DNA from: Vicinamibacteria bacterium
GTDB lineage: Bacteria > Acidobacteriota > Vicinamibacteria > Fen-336
DNA: 64,000 nt
NCBI GenBank assembly: GCA_035570235.1
Contig: DATMML010000047.1
Coordinates: 1-64,000 of the forward strand
Direction: 5' to 3'
Under the pieces are notes generated by a model. It was given only the letters and a program-made list of their open reading frames with translations. It made no database searches and was not told the DNA's origin. Position numbers and translations under genes: made by a program. Below are positions 16,061-24,910 of the stretch, piece after piece (within the stretch, counting starts at the first letter, position 1; each line of letters begins with the position of its first letter).

Positions 16061-17038
16061 GTGCCGCCATCCTCCACCTCCCCCTTCCGCCCGCCTCCCT
16101 TCCTGGTCGGCGGGCACCGGCAGACCATCCTCGGCTTCTGGTCCCGGCGCTACCTGGGCTGGCCCCTGCCCGTGGAAGACATGGTGGTGGAGGCGGGCGA
16201 CGACGCCCGCCTGCTCGTGCGCGCGACCTGGCAGCCCGGCCCGCGGGATGAGAGCTCCGCGCTCGTGGTGGTCCATGGCCTGGGCGGTTCCGACCGGTCC
16301 CCCTACACCCTTTCCACCGGCCGGCTGGCCTTCGCGCGCGGCTGGCACGTGCTGCGGGCGAACCTGCGCGGGGCGGGAGACGCGGAGGCCCTCTGTGCGC
16401 GGCTCTACAACGCGGGCCTGGACAGCGATGTGCTCGCGGTGGTGGAGGGGGCGGCGCGGGTCTGCCCACGGATCTCCGTGGTCAGCTTCTCGCTCGGGGC
16501 CAGCATGGCCCTCCTGGCCCTGGGCCGGCATCCAGACCGGCTGCCCGCCGCCCTCCAGGCGGTCGTGGCCGTGTGCCCCCCCCTCGACCTCGCCGCCTGC
16601 GCCGCCGCCTTGGAGCGGCCCCAGAACCGTGTCTACCAGCGCTACTTTCTCAAGAACCTTCGCGCCGCTTACCGGCGGCGCCAGCGCCGACGCCCGGACC
16701 TCTACGAGGCGGGTCGGGAGCGGGGCATCGAGACGATCCGCGCGTACGACGAGGCCATCACCGCCTTCTACGGCGGGTACCGAAGCGCCGACGATTACTA
16801 CGAGCGCTCCAGCGCGGGGCCCTGGCTTGAAGCCATCGGGCGAAGGGCGTTGATCCTGGCCGCGGCCGATGACCCTCTGGTCCCCGCGGAATCGGTGGCG
16901 CGCTGGCCGCTGCCCTCCTCGGGGCTGGTCGAGCGCGAGATGGCCCCGACCGGGGGCCACGTGGGCTTCGTGTCCCGCACCCGCGCGCCCGGCTTCTTCT
17001 GGGCCGCGGAGCGCGCCCTGGACTTTCTCGCCTCCTGA
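16061..17038 (+). CDS. YheT-type alpha/beta hydrolase
   Basis: Protein of 325 residues. The N-terminal FLVGGHRQTILGFWSRR matches the GHxQTI motif of the YheT/EMB8 (UPF0017) branch. Next come the oxyanion strand LVVVHGLGGSDRSPY, the nucleophile elbow VVSFSLGAS, and late acidic and His residues (AADDPLVP, TGGHVGFV). The family contains lipases and esterases of poorly defined substrate. GTG 16061, with AAGGG nearby, is the most sensible start: the frame extends upstream, but only across the antisense of ftsE. It is divergent from ftsE and convergent with the dehydratase gene. Confidence 0.85.
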   Translation: MPPSSTSPFRPPPFLVGGHRQTILGFWSRRYLGWPLPVEDMVVEAGDDARLLVRATWQPGPRDESSALVVVHGLGGSDRSPYTLSTGRLAFARGWHVLRANLRGAGDAEALCARLYNAGLDSDVLAVVEGAARVCPRISVVSFSLGASMALLALGRHPDRLPAALQAVVAVCPPLDLAACAAALERPQNRVYQRYFLKNLRAAYRRRQRRRPDLYEAGRERGIETIRAYDEAITAFYGGYRSADDYYERSSAGPWLEAIGRRALILAAADDPLVPAESVARWPLPSSGLVEREMAPTGGHVGFVSRTRAPGFFWAAERALDFLAS

Positions 17039-17048
17039 TGCGGCTCGT

Positions 17049-18008
17049 TCAGAACGTGCCGGAGAGGACGGCGCAGAACCGGTCGAGGTCGATGTTCCCG
17101 CCGGACACGATGCAGACGATCCTGCTCTTTCCCGCGCCCCCGGAGAGGGCACACGCCACCGGGCAGGCCCCCGCGCCTTCGGCAATGACGCGGTTGCGCT
17201 CCGCCAGCACGCGAACCGCGGCCGCCACCTCGGCCAGGCTCGCCTTGAGGGCGTCGTCGATGAGGCCCCGTACGCGGTCCAGCATCCGGGGGAAGACGGT
17301 CTTGGCGCCGATGCCGTCCACAAAGGAGGGGCGGTATTCGACCACCCGCGGCGCCCCCGCCGCCAGGGCCTCCCGGAGGGGAGCCGCGGTCTCCACCTCG
17401 GCCGCGAAGAGTCGGCAGGCTGGCTTACGGGCCTTCATGGCGGCGGCGATCCCGCAGAAGAGGCCTCCCCCGCCCCAGGGTATGACGAGGGCGTCCACCT
17501 CGGGCAGGTCCTCCAGGACCTCCAGGGCGATGGTGCCGTTTCCCGCCATCACCTGGGGATCGTCGAAGGCGTGGATGAAGGTGCCGGGGAGGCCCGGGTA
17601 ACGCCGCTCCTCGAAGGTCTGCCACCAGCGCTCATAGGAGACCTTGAGGACGCGGCCCCCCAGCCGCTCGATGGCCGCCACCTTGGTGGCGGGGGCGGTG
17701 TCCGGGGCCACCACCGTGCAGGGGATGCCCAGCCGTCGCGCGCAAAAGGCCACCCCCTGGGCCATGTTGCCGGCGGAGGCGGTCAAAACCCCGCGGGAGA
17801 GCTCCTCCGGGCTGAGCCTCGCCATCGCGTTGGCCGCCCCACGGATCTTGAAGGACCCGATGGGCTGCAGGCTCTCGAGCTTGAGGTGGATCTCGGCCGG
17901 GGCCTCGGGCAGGTTCAAGCGCACGAGGGGCGTGCGCGAGGCCACGCCTGCGATGCGCCCCCGGGCCTCGGTAATCTCGTCCAGGCTGGGGATCAGAACT
18001 CCGCCCAC
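17049..18008 (-). CDS. PLP-dependent threonine/serine dehydratase family protein
   Basis: Protein of 319 residues, fold type II PLP enzyme. The PLP lysine is in PIGSFKIRGAANA, the phosphate-binding glycine loop is IPWGGGGLFCGIAA, and the family core LTASAGNMAQGVAF is present. Close relatives are catabolic threonine dehydratases and serine racemases, which remove ammonia from Thr/Ser or interconvert Ser enantiomers. The GTG start (18008) lies inside the end of the upstream OCD-family gene (16-nt overlap), so the two are translationally coupled. No ACT regulatory domain is present, which argues against a biosynthetic IlvA. Confidence 0.85.
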   Translation of the reverse strand: MGGVLIPSLDEITEARGRIAGVASRTPLVRLNLPEAPAEIHLKLESLQPIGSFKIRGAANAMARLSPEELSRGVLTASAGNMAQGVAFCARRLGIPCTVVAPDTAPATKVAAIERLGGRVLKVSYERWWQTFEERRYPGLPGTFIHAFDDPQVMAGNGTIALEVLEDLPEVDALVIPWGGGGLFCGIAAAMKARKPACRLFAAEVETAAPLREALAAGAPRVVEYRPSFVDGIGAKTVFPRMLDRVRGLIDDALKASLAEVAAAVRVLAERNRVIAEGAGACPVACALSGGAGKSRIVCIVSGGNIDLDRFCAVLSGTF

Positions 18009-18979
18009 GTCCCCACCCCCGTCTCGCGGGCCCGCCGATCGACGTGGGCGGCGGCGGCCAGGTCCTCCACGGCCAGGCCCAGCGACTTGAAGAGCGTGAT
18101 CTCCTCCCCCGAGGTGCGGCCGGGGGCGGAGCCCAAGAGGAGCTCGCCGATCTCGGCCCGTATGTGGTCCGGTCCGATCGCGCCCTCCTTTAGCGCAAAG
18201 AGGTAGTCCCCCGACTCGTTCAGCGTCGACTCCCGGCGGTCCACGAAGAGTCGGGCGGCGGCCATGGTGGCCGCGTCCACCTCCCGGCGGGTGGGAAGGC
18301 TGGCCCCCACCACGTTCAGGTGCGCCCCCGCCGCCACCCACCTCCGCTGGACCACCGGCTCCGCGGCGCTGGTGGCGGTGACGATCAGGTCCGCCCCCTT
18401 GAGCGCGGCTTCCACACTCGCCACCGCCTCGATGGGGAAGGGGTGGCACCCGGCCATCTCTTCCGCGAAGGCTTGGGCGGAGGCCAGCCGCCGGCTCGCC
18501 ACCCGGACCCGCCGGAGGCTCCGCACTTCCGCCATGGCCTTGAGGTGCGACCGCGCTTGGACCCCGGCCCCGAGGATGGCGAGGTCACCCGCGTCCTCCC
18601 GGGCCAGGAGGCGGGTGGCGACGCCGGACACGGCCGCGGTCCGGATGGCGGTCACCGCGGACGCGTTCATCAGGGCTTGGAGCTCCCCCGTCTCCCCGCT
18701 GTAGAGCAGCACGCTGCCCTGGTGGGCGTCCTTCCCCGCCTCCACGTTCTTCGGAAAGACTCCCACCGCCTTCAGGCCGAAGGCGGGCCTCGCCCCCCCC
18801 TGGTAGGCGGGCATCAAGGCCATGAGCCCGGCCGCGCCCGGGGGGCGAACGATCATGCGCAACGGCTGGTGGGCCTCTCCGCGCGCGAGGCCGAGGAGGG
18901 CCACGGCCATGATGTCGATGCATTCCCCCATGGGAAGAAGTTTCTCCACCTCGGCCTGGCTCAAGATCAGGATCTTCAT
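17993..18979 (-). CDS. Ornithine cyclodeaminase / mu-crystallin family protein
   Basis: Protein of 328 residues with the OCD/mu-crystallin pattern: N-terminal ILSQAEVEKLLPMGECI, the substrate-binding ALMNASAVTAIRTAAVSGVA, and a Rossmann dinucleotide motif DLAILGAGVQARSHLKA. The family includes ornithine cyclodeaminase, alanine dehydrogenase and ketimine reductases. Pairing with a threonine/serine dehydratase-type gene suggests joint amino-acid catabolism, perhaps reduction or release of imine intermediates, but this is inference. The ATG at 18979 overlaps the end of the TesA-like gene by 4 nt. Confidence 0.88.
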   Translation of the reverse strand: MKILILSQAEVEKLLPMGECIDIMAVALLGLARGEAHQPLRMIVRPPGAAGLMALMPAYQGGARPAFGLKAVGVFPKNVEAGKDAHQGSVLLYSGETGELQALMNASAVTAIRTAAVSGVATRLLAREDAGDLAILGAGVQARSHLKAMAEVRSLRRVRVASRRLASAQAFAEEMAGCHPFPIEAVASVEAALKGADLIVTATSAAEPVVQRRWVAAGAHLNVVGASLPTRREVDAATMAAARLFVDRRESTLNESGDYLFALKEGAIGPDHIRAEIGELLLGSAPGRTSGEEITLFKSLGLAVEDLAAAAHVDRRARETGVGTWAEF

Positions 18980-19656
18980 GGGGCCTTATCTTGGCTCAAC
19001 CCCGAGCCGGAGGGGGCGCCCCCGGACGGTGTCCCTAAGAGCAGGGGCCGGAGGGCCATCCAGACCGTCTCCGCCACGCGCCTCTGCCCCTCCGCGGTGG
19101 GATGGATGCCGTCCGCCTGGTTCAAGGACGGGATTCCCGCGACTCCCTCCAGCAGGAAGGGGATGAGCACGGCGTCGTTCTTCTTCGCGAGCTCAGGAAA
19201 GACCGCGCGGTACCGGCGGCCGTACTCGGGGCCGTAGTTGGGGAGGGCCAGCATGCCCGCCAGCACCAGCCGGGGCGGGGGCGACTGCCGGCGGGCCCGA
19301 TCAAAGATGGCCTGGATGTTGGCGCGGGTCGCTTCCGGATCCTGGCCGCGCAGGCCGTCGTTGCCGCCCGTCTCCAGCACCAGCACGTCGACTCTCGTGC
19401 GCAGCAGCCATTCCAGGCGGCGCAGGGCCCCCGCCGAGGTCTCGCCGCTCACGCCCGCGTTCACGGCCCGGTAGCGAAGGCCGGCCGCGTCCAGCTTGGC
19501 CTGGATCAAGGCCGGATAGGCCTGGGCGGGATCCTCCAGGCCGTAGCCGGCGGTGAGGCTCGTGCCCAGGAAGAGGATGATGCGAGGGGTGGGAGCGGGC
19601 TCGGGGCGCGCGGGGGCGGCGAGGAGCGCGAGGAAGAGGGCGTTTCTGGCTATCAT
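18976..19656 (-). CDS. tesA: SGNH-type arylesterase / acyl-CoA thioesterase I (TesA-like)
   Basis: Protein of 226 residues with a cleavable N-terminal signal sequence (ALFLALLAAPARPEPA). The SGNH blocks are FLGTSLTAGYGL (catalytic Ser), NAGVSGETSAGAL (Gly), LETGGNDGLRG (Asn) and ADGIHPTAEGQR (Asp/His). E. coli TesA is a periplasmic multifunctional thioesterase/lysophospholipase. The adjacent divergent ATPase-permease pair is the same arrangement as E. coli tesA-ybbA-ybbP, which strengthens the name. It overlaps the OCD gene by 4 nt. The divergent promoter region is only 33 bp. Confidence 0.88.
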   Translation of the reverse strand: MIARNALFLALLAAPARPEPAPTPRIILFLGTSLTAGYGLEDPAQAYPALIQAKLDAAGLRYRAVNAGVSGETSAGALRRLEWLLRTRVDVLVLETGGNDGLRGQDPEATRANIQAIFDRARRQSPPPRLVLAGMLALPNYGPEYGRRYRAVFPELAKKNDAVLIPFLLEGVAGIPSLNQADGIHPTAEGQRRVAETVWMALRPLLLGTPSGGAPSGSGLSQDKAP

Positions 19657-19689
19657 GCTTGAGGGGGAGAGGGGGCCGGAGCCTTGTCC

Positions 19690-20391
19690 ATGCTGCGCTG
19701 CGAGTCGCTGACCAAGACGTACTCGTCCGGGGGGCACGAGCTCGCTGTCCTGAAAAGTATCACGTTCTCGCTGGAGGCCGGCGGCTTCCTGGCCGTGGCG
19801 GGCCCCTCGGGCAGTGGGAAGACCACCCTCCTCGGCCTCCTGGCCGGCCTCGACCGGCCCACCCAGGGCGACGTGTGGCTGGACGGCCAGGACCTCTCCT
19901 CCCTCAGCGAGGACGAGCGGGCCCGTCTGCGGGGAGAGAAGGTGGGCTTCGTCTTTCAATCCTTCCATCTGATCCCGACCCTGACCGCGCGCGAGAACAT
20001 CCAGGTGCCCCTCGAGCTTCGGGGCGAGGAGGCCCGCGACCGGGCCGAGGAGCTGCTGGCCCGGGTGGGACTGGCCGACCGCGGCCACCACTACCCCGCC
20101 CAGCTCTCCGGGGGAGAACAGCAGCGCGTGGCTCTGGCCCGCGCGTTCAGCCACCGCCCCCGCATCCTGTTCGCGGACGAGCCCACCGGCAACCTGGACG
20201 CCGCCACCGGGGCCACCGTCATCGACCTCATGGCGGAGATGAACCGGGAGCTGGGCACCACTCTCGTGCTCGTGACCCACGACCACGACCTCGCGGCCCG
20301 CGCCCGCCGCGTGATCCGCCTGGCGGACGGCGCCATGGTGGCCGACACGGCTTCCCCCGCGGTCCGGCCGGCCGCCCCGCCCCAGCTTTGA
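19690..20391 (+). CDS. ybbA: ABC transporter ATPase, YbbA-like
   Basis: Protein of 233 residues: Walker A GPSGSGKTTLLG, Q-loop VGFVFQSFHLIP, signature [15 protein letters not shown], Walker [15 protein letters not shown], and the H-loop LVTHDHD. The LolD/MacB/YbbA subfamily typically drives mechanotransmission-type transporters. Start ATG 19690; a TTG at 19684 would add two residues. The gene ends in TTGA, overlapping the TTG start of the permease. Orientation and neighbourhood (divergent tesA) match YbbA. Confidence 0.9.
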   Translation: MLRCESLTKTYSSGGHELAVLKSITFSLEAGGFLAVAGPSGSGKTTLLGLLAGLDRPTQGDVWLDGQDLSSLSEDERARLRGEKVGFVFQSFHLIPTLTARENIQVPLELRGEEARDRAEELLARVGLADRGHHYPAQLSGGEQQRVALARAFSHRPRILFADEPTGNLDAATGATVIDLMAEMNRELGTTLVLVTHDHDLAARARRVIRLADGAMVADTASPAVRPAAPPQL

Positions 20392-22964
20392 AGGGCCTCG
20401 GCTTCGTCCTGGCCATGGCCGGGCGGGAGAGCCGCGCCTCCTTCCGCCGCATCAGTCTGATCGTGTCCGCCATCATGGTCGGGGTGGGGGCGCTCGTGGC
20501 CATCAACTCCTTCACCGCGAACCTGCAGGACTCCGTGCGGCGGCAGGCCAAGGCCCTGCTCGGTGCGGACCTCGCCGTCTCCAGCGCGGCCCGCTTCTCG
20601 GCCACGACCCTCGCCCTGCTCGAGGAGCTCAAGGGGGCGGCCGGGGCGCGGGGCGCCGCGGCCGAGGCGCGGGTCACGAGCTTCGCGGCCATGGCCTACG
20701 TGCCCCGGACATCGGGCACGCGCCTGGTGCAGGTGGCGGCGGTGGAGCCCGGCTACCCCTTCTACGGCGAGATCGAGACCGCGCCCCCCGGGGAATGGGG
20801 CCGGCTCCCTGAGGATGCGGGCGCGCTCGTGGACCCCTCGCTCCTCACCGCCCTGGGGGCGCGCGTGGGGGACACCCTCGCCCTCGGGGAGGCCCGGTTC
20901 CTGATCCGCGGCACCGTCCTGAACGTGCCCGGCGACGTGGGGGTGCGCTCGGCCTTCGGACCCCGCGTCTTCATCCCCGCCGGCCGCGTGGAGGAGACGG
21001 GCCTCCTGACCTTCGGTTCCCGCGGCCGCTACGAGGCCTTCTTCAAGCTCCCCGAGGGAGCCGACGCCCAGCGCCTGGCCGAGCTCTACCGCACGCCCCT
21101 GAACGCGGAGCGCGTCAACCTCCGCACCGTGTCCGAGGACCAGCGCCGGCTGAACGACACCTTGACCCGCCTGGGCCGCTACCTCGGGCTCGTGGCCCTG
21201 GTCGCCCTGCTTCTGGGCGGGCTGGGGGTGGCGAGCGCGGTCCACGTCTTCGTGCGGAACAAGATGGAGACGGTGGCCGTGCTCCGCTGCCTGGGGGCCA
21301 GCGGGGGCCGGGTCCTGGCCGTGTACCTCGTGCAGTCGGCGGCGATCGGCCTTCTGGGCAGCCTGGCCGGAGCCCTCCTGGGGGTGCTCGTCCAGTTCGC
21401 CTTGCCCCGGGTCCTGGGCGGGTTCCTGCCCGTGGACGTCCGCATCGCCCCCTCCTGGCCGGCGATCCTGGGCGGGGTCGCGCTCGGGCTTTGGGTAGCT
21501 ACGGTCTTCTCTCTTCTGCCCCTGCTTGCGGTGCGGCACGTGTCGCCCCTCGTGGTCCTGAGGCGGGCCTACGAGGACAGCTCTCCTCCCCCCCGAACCC
21601 TCGGGCGGGGCCTAGCCCGGCTGGCCGTGGCCCTAAGCGTGGTGGCCCTGGCCGTGCTCCAGGCGGGTCGGCTGGTCCCGGGACTGGCCTTCGCGGCCGG
21701 CGCGGGGGTCGCCCTCTTGGGCCTCTGGCTGGCCGCCCTCGCCCTCACCCGCGCGGTCCGCCGCTTCTTCCCCACCCGCCTGCCCTACCTCTGGCGCCAG
21801 GGCCTGGCCAACCTCTACCGCCCCCACAACCAGACGGTCACGGTCGTGCTGGCTCTCGGCTTCGGGACCTTCCTGCTGAGCACGCTCCTGCTCGTCCAGC
21901 ACAACCTGCTCCGCGACCTGCGCGTGGACGGGGGGCGGGCGCGTCCGAACCTCGTGCTCTTCGACATCCAGCCGGACCAGCGCCCCGCGGTCGAGGCAAA
22001 GATGAAGGAGGCCGGCCTGCCCCTGGGGCCGGCCGTGCCCATCGTCCCCATGCGGATCCTCTCCGTGAAGGGCCGCGTCGTGACGCAGGTGCTGGGCGCG
22101 CCGGGCTCGGCGGAGGCGGTGCGCGGACGCTGGGCCTTCCGGCGCGAATACCGCAGCACCCACCGCGACACCCTCGAGCCTTCGGAGCATACGGTAGGGG
22201 GGCGCTTCTGGGACCCCGGCGCGGGGCGCGGGCCCGTCGAGGGCGCCCCCGTTCCGATCTCGATGGAAACGGGGGTGGCCAAGGAGCTGGGGGTGGGCGT
22301 GGGCGACGAGATCGTGTGGGACGTGCAGGGCGTGCCCGTACCCTCCCGGGTCGCGAGCCTGCGCGAGGTGGAGTGGGTGCGCTTCGAGCCCAACTTCTTT
22401 GTAGTGTTTCCCGAGGGCCCGCTGGACGAGGCCCCCCAGACCTACGTCATGCTGAGCCGGATCGAGGACCCCGGGCGGCGGGCGACGTTCCAGCGCGGTA
22501 TCGTGGAGGCCTTTCCCAACATCTCCGCCCTCGACCTCTCGCTGGTGCAGCAGGCGGTGGAGGCGATCCTGGCCCGGGTGGCCTGGGCGCTGCGCTTCAT
22601 GGCCCTCTTCAGCCTGGCCGCAGGGGCGGTGGTGCTCCTGGGGGCCCTGGCCGCCAGCCGCCACCAGCGCATCCGCGAGGGCGTGCTCCTCCGCACCCTG
22701 GGGGCGACCCGGGCCCAGGTCCTGCGCGTGCTCATCGCCGAGTACATGAGCCTGGGCGTGCTCGCCTCCCTGATCGCTCTGCTGCTCTCCTGCGCAGCGG
22801 GCTGGGCTCTGGTGCGGTTCGGCTTCGACACCGGCTTCCATCTGCCCGGGCCGGCCCTCGTCGGCCTCGCTCTCGGGGTGGTCGTCCTCACCCTGGGGGT
22901 CGGCCTCTGGAGCAGCACCGAGGTCTTCCGTCGGACGCCGCTCGAGGTTCTGCGGGCGGAGTGA
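20388..22964 (+). CDS. ybbP: Large ABC permease with two FtsX domains, YbbP-like
   Basis: Protein of about 858 residues. An N-terminal TM and a periplasmic domain (about 30-230) are followed by an FtsX block (LGLVALVALLLGGLGVASAV and next helices), a central membrane pair, a second large periplasmic domain (about 470-690) and a C-terminal FtsX block (GVLLRTLGATRAQVLRVLIA). This double-FtsX layout of about 800 residues is that of E. coli YbbP. TTG 20388 overlaps the ybbA stop; ATG 20415 is an alternative start nine codons later. With YbbA it probably forms an inner-membrane machine acting on lipids or lipoproteins; the substrate is unknown. Confidence 0.88.
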   Translation: MKGLGFVLAMAGRESRASFRRISLIVSAIMVGVGALVAINSFTANLQDSVRRQAKALLGADLAVSSAARFSATTLALLEELKGAAGARGAAAEARVTSFAAMAYVPRTSGTRLVQVAAVEPGYPFYGEIETAPPGEWGRLPEDAGALVDPSLLTALGARVGDTLALGEARFLIRGTVLNVPGDVGVRSAFGPRVFIPAGRVEETGLLTFGSRGRYEAFFKLPEGADAQRLAELYRTPLNAERVNLRTVSEDQRRLNDTLTRLGRYLGLVALVALLLGGLGVASAVHVFVRNKMETVAVLRCLGASGGRVLAVYLVQSAAIGLLGSLAGALLGVLVQFALPRVLGGFLPVDVRIAPSWPAILGGVALGLWVATVFSLLPLLAVRHVSPLVVLRRAYEDSSPPPRTLGRGLARLAVALSVVALAVLQAGRLVPGLAFAAGAGVALLGLWLAALALTRAVRRFFPTRLPYLWRQGLANLYRPHNQTVTVVLALGFGTFLLSTLLLVQHNLLRDLRVDGGRARPNLVLFDIQPDQRPAVEAKMKEAGLPLGPAVPIVPMRILSVKGRVVTQVLGAPGSAEAVRGRWAFRREYRSTHRDTLEPSEHTVGGRFWDPGAGRGPVEGAPVPISMETGVAKELGVGVGDEIVWDVQGVPVPSRVASLREVEWVRFEPNFFVVFPEGPLDEAPQTYVMLSRIEDPGRRATFQRGIVEAFPNISALDLSLVQQAVEAILARVAWALRFMALFSLAAGAVVLLGALAASRHQRIREGVLLRTLGATRAQVLRVLIAEYMSLGVLASLIALLLSCAAGWALVRFGFDTGFHLPGPALVGLALGVVVLTLGVGLWSSTEVFRRTPLEVLRAE

Positions 22965-22970
22965 GGGGCC

Positions 22971-23567
22971 TCAGGGCTTCTTGACCGTCACCGTCATCTC
23001 CACGCGGTCGCGGGCCCGGTCTCCGTCCACCGGCGTCTGCCCGATCCGGTCCGCCACCTCCTGGCCTGCGATGACTTGCCCGTAGACGGTGTACTGACCG
23101 GTGAGGGACGGCTGGTCCGCGAGGCAGACGAAGAACTGTGTTCCCGCGCTGTCCGGGCTCGAGGGGCGCCGGACGGCGGCCACCGTGCCCCGAGTCAGGG
23201 GCCGGGAGGAGAACTCCGCCTTCAGCAGGCCCAGGCCGCCCGTGCCGTAGCGGGCGCTCTGGCTCTTGTCCTTGGAGAGGGGATCCCCGCCCTGGATGAT
23301 CCCGCCCGCGATGATCCGGTGGAACGTGGTGCCGTTGTAGCCGCCCGCCTTCGCGGTCTTCACGAACAGCTGGACGTGGCTCGGGGCGAGCTCGGGCAGG
23401 AGTTTGATCGTGAACGATCCGAGGCTGGTCTCGACCACCGCTTCCGTCTCCGGGGGCAGGGGCTCGGGCGCCTTGGGCGTCGTCGCGGGCGGGCCCGCGA
23501 CGACGGAGGCGGCCGCGGCCAGGGTGACCGCGGCCAGGAAGGGGGCTCGACCCCCGCCCTCACTCAT
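22971..23567 (-). CDS. Cyclophilin-type peptidyl-prolyl isomerase, exported
   Basis: Protein of 198 residues with an N-terminal signal-like helix (FLAAVTLAAAASVVAG) and a Pro-rich linker. The cyclophilin domain contains YNGTTFHRIIAGGIIQGGDP (catalytic FHR) and SAGTQFFVCLADQPSL, and the final strand is KP-terminated. A periplasmic proline isomerase or folding helper. The best start is ATG 23567; its first base touches the end of repeat copy C, so the upstream control region of this gene lies within the repeat. The frame continues 35 codons upstream through the repeat, but those codons have no cyclophilin counterpart. Confidence 0.9.
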   Translation of the reverse strand: MSEGGGRAPFLAAVTLAAAASVVAGPPATTPKAPEPLPPETEAVVETSLGSFTIKLLPELAPSHVQLFVKTAKAGGYNGTTFHRIIAGGIIQGGDPLSKDKSQSARYGTGGLGLLKAEFSSRPLTRGTVAAVRRPSSPDSAGTQFFVCLADQPSLTGQYTVYGQVIAGQEVADRIGQTPVDGDRARDRVEMTVTVKKP

Positions 23568-23737
23568 CGGAGCGCTCGACCGAACGCGACGCCCAACCGC
23601 CGGTTGCGACCGAGCAGAGGCTGCCCAAGGCAATTGGACCTGACTCGGCGTCGGCTCGTGGTACCGGGGCATCCTGCCTCGCCCACATGACGGGCGCTAC
23701 GGCCAGGAGGGCCGAAAGTCAAGCACATGGAGCGTCG
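23567..23737 (+). repeat. Dispersed ~240-bp repeat, copy C, left part
   Basis: Same orientation as copy A. It starts TCGGAGCGCTCGACCGAAC and runs through GGTTGCGACCGAGCAGAGG to CACATGGAGCGTCG. It is cut by the insertion sequence at 23738 and resumes after 25934 (right part to about 26010). With the element removed, the two parts add up to about 240 bp, the same as the intact copies. Confidence 0.8.
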
Positions 23738-23746
23738 GGTAGTGTC

Positions 23747-24583
23747 TCAGTTTGAGGGCCGATCCAAAAGGGCCACGATTTCAGCCAAAGACCAGACATG
23801 ATCGGAGACGCCGGCCTCCATCGCCGGGGTCACCCGGAGCGTGGAATGGACGCGCCCAAAGTTGTAGTAGAGGGTGTAGAGCGACACGGCCGCCTCGTGA
23901 TTCTCGGCCTTCTTGGAGAAGGCATTGGTTAGCCGGGTGAACCGTCGCATGCTCATCCGCATCGTGAGATTCTGGCGTTCGATGTAGGACGTGGAGATGT
24001 GGGCGGGATCGGGGTCGCCCGAGATGGCCGTGCGCTTGCAGCCGGTGCAGACGGGCGGGCTGTAACGGCGCTGTCCCTCGGGAGCCTCGCCGTAGAGCTT
24101 CACGAGTTGGGCAAAGTCCACGTCCATCCCGAAGGCACCCTCTACGGCCTCTAGGTACGCCTTGTGGCCGTCTGTGGTGAGTTGCACGCGGGTCGCCAGC
24201 CGGGAGGCTACGTCCTCCATGAATACCGTGGCGTAGCCTGCGTCACGGCCGCCGATCAGCCAGGAGACGATTAGCTTGGAGTCCGCATCCATCGCGGTCC
24301 AGGTCCACATGTCGCCGGCTTTGCCTTGGGCCTTCATGGTCTCCGGGGCGTTCTTTTCCTTGGCATAGACGAAGGACCAAATCTCATCACACTGGATGCG
24401 CTTGGAGCGGAGGTTGACCAGCGTCTCTCGCTGGTAGCGGTCGCATGCTACGCCCAGGTCGGCTAGGAGCTTCATGACGGTATTGATGGCAACGCCCGTC
24501 ATGCGGGCCGTGGACCGAAGGCTGTTGCCCTCGACTAGGGCCGCCACGACCGCCGCCCGCTTCTCTTGGCTTAGCCTGTTCAT
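23747..24583 (-). CDS. IS1-family-like DDE transposase
   Basis: Protein of 278 residues. The N-terminal helix-turn-helix (EGNSLRSTARMTGVAINTVM) precedes the DDE domain: the first Asp in IQCDEIWSFV, the second in QLTTDGHKAYLEAV, the Glu in TSYIERQNLTMRM. C-terminal NFGRVHSTLRVTPAM is typical of IS1/ISXO2-like enzymes. The stop codon lies inside the left inverted repeat, as is common in this family. The frame is intact with all three acidic residues, so the element could be active. The ATG at 24583 coincides with the predicted transcription start, suggesting a leaderless message. Confidence 0.92.
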   Translation of the reverse strand: MNRLSQEKRAAVVAALVEGNSLRSTARMTGVAINTVMKLLADLGVACDRYQRETLVNLRSKRIQCDEIWSFVYAKEKNAPETMKAQGKAGDMWTWTAMDADSKLIVSWLIGGRDAGYATVFMEDVASRLATRVQLTTDGHKAYLEAVEGAFGMDVDFAQLVKLYGEAPEGQRRYSPPVCTGCKRTAISGDPDPAHISTSYIERQNLTMRMSMRRFTRLTNAFSKKAENHEAAVSLYTLYYNFGRVHSTLRVTPAMEAGVSDHVWSLAEIVALLDRPSN

Positions 24584-24589
24584 ACCCCT

Positions 24590-24618
24590 AATATATGCTT
24601 GAGCGGCTCAAGCGTCAA
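24590..24618 (-). promoter_or_regulatory. Transposase promoter with a palindromic operator in its spacer
   Basis: On the minus strand TTGACG (24618-24613), a 17-bp spacer and TATATT (24595-24590). The spacer holds the perfect inverted repeat CTTGAG-CCG-CTCAAG (24612-24598), well placed for a repressor. The predicted start falls on the transposase ATG (24583). Confidence 0.65.
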
Positions 24619-24883
24619 GTACTTCTTTTGATGTTTGTGTGCAGCTTCCGTAACGAACAAACCGGCGAACCAGGGACGAAGTTTCGGGCGAACTATGCCA
24701 TTGACTTAGCGGTCCGGTTCGCATACGCTTCGTGTGGGAAAAAGTTTGGCGGGGGCCTCGGAACCTTCTCAGGGGTCGAACCGAAGCCTCCCGCCAGGGA
24801 AGGAACGGCTATGTCACGTTTGGCGCCCGGAAAAAGGGCGGACGGTTAAGGAAACTCCGTCAGAAACCCCAGCTTGACGCCGT
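24619..24883. other. Non-coding leader region inside the insertion sequence
   Basis: Between the transposase promoter and the hairpin at 24884. An 84-codon open frame (24595-24849, plus strand) exists but begins inside the transposase promoter, has no Shine-Dalgarno and no recognisable features. No convincing gene is seen here. Confidence 0.5.
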
Positions 24884-24910
24884 GGGCACGGGAACCAAAA
24901 CCCCGTGCCC
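24884..24910 (+). terminator. GC-rich hairpin followed by CTTTT
   Basis: GGGCACGGG (24884-24892) and CCCGTGCCC (24902-24910) form a 9-bp perfect stem with a 9-nt A-rich loop, followed by CTTTTCC. It could end transcription arriving from the left or act as an attenuator before the winged-helix-like gene. The U tract is short. Confidence 0.5.

Noticed and set aside
17038-17048. Possible terminator between the hydrolase and dehydratase genes
   Set aside because: The 10-bp gap is too short and no stem with a U tract is present.
24595-24849. 84-codon plus-strand frame in the insertion sequence
   Set aside because: It starts inside the transposase promoter, has no ribosome-binding site and no recognisable sequence.
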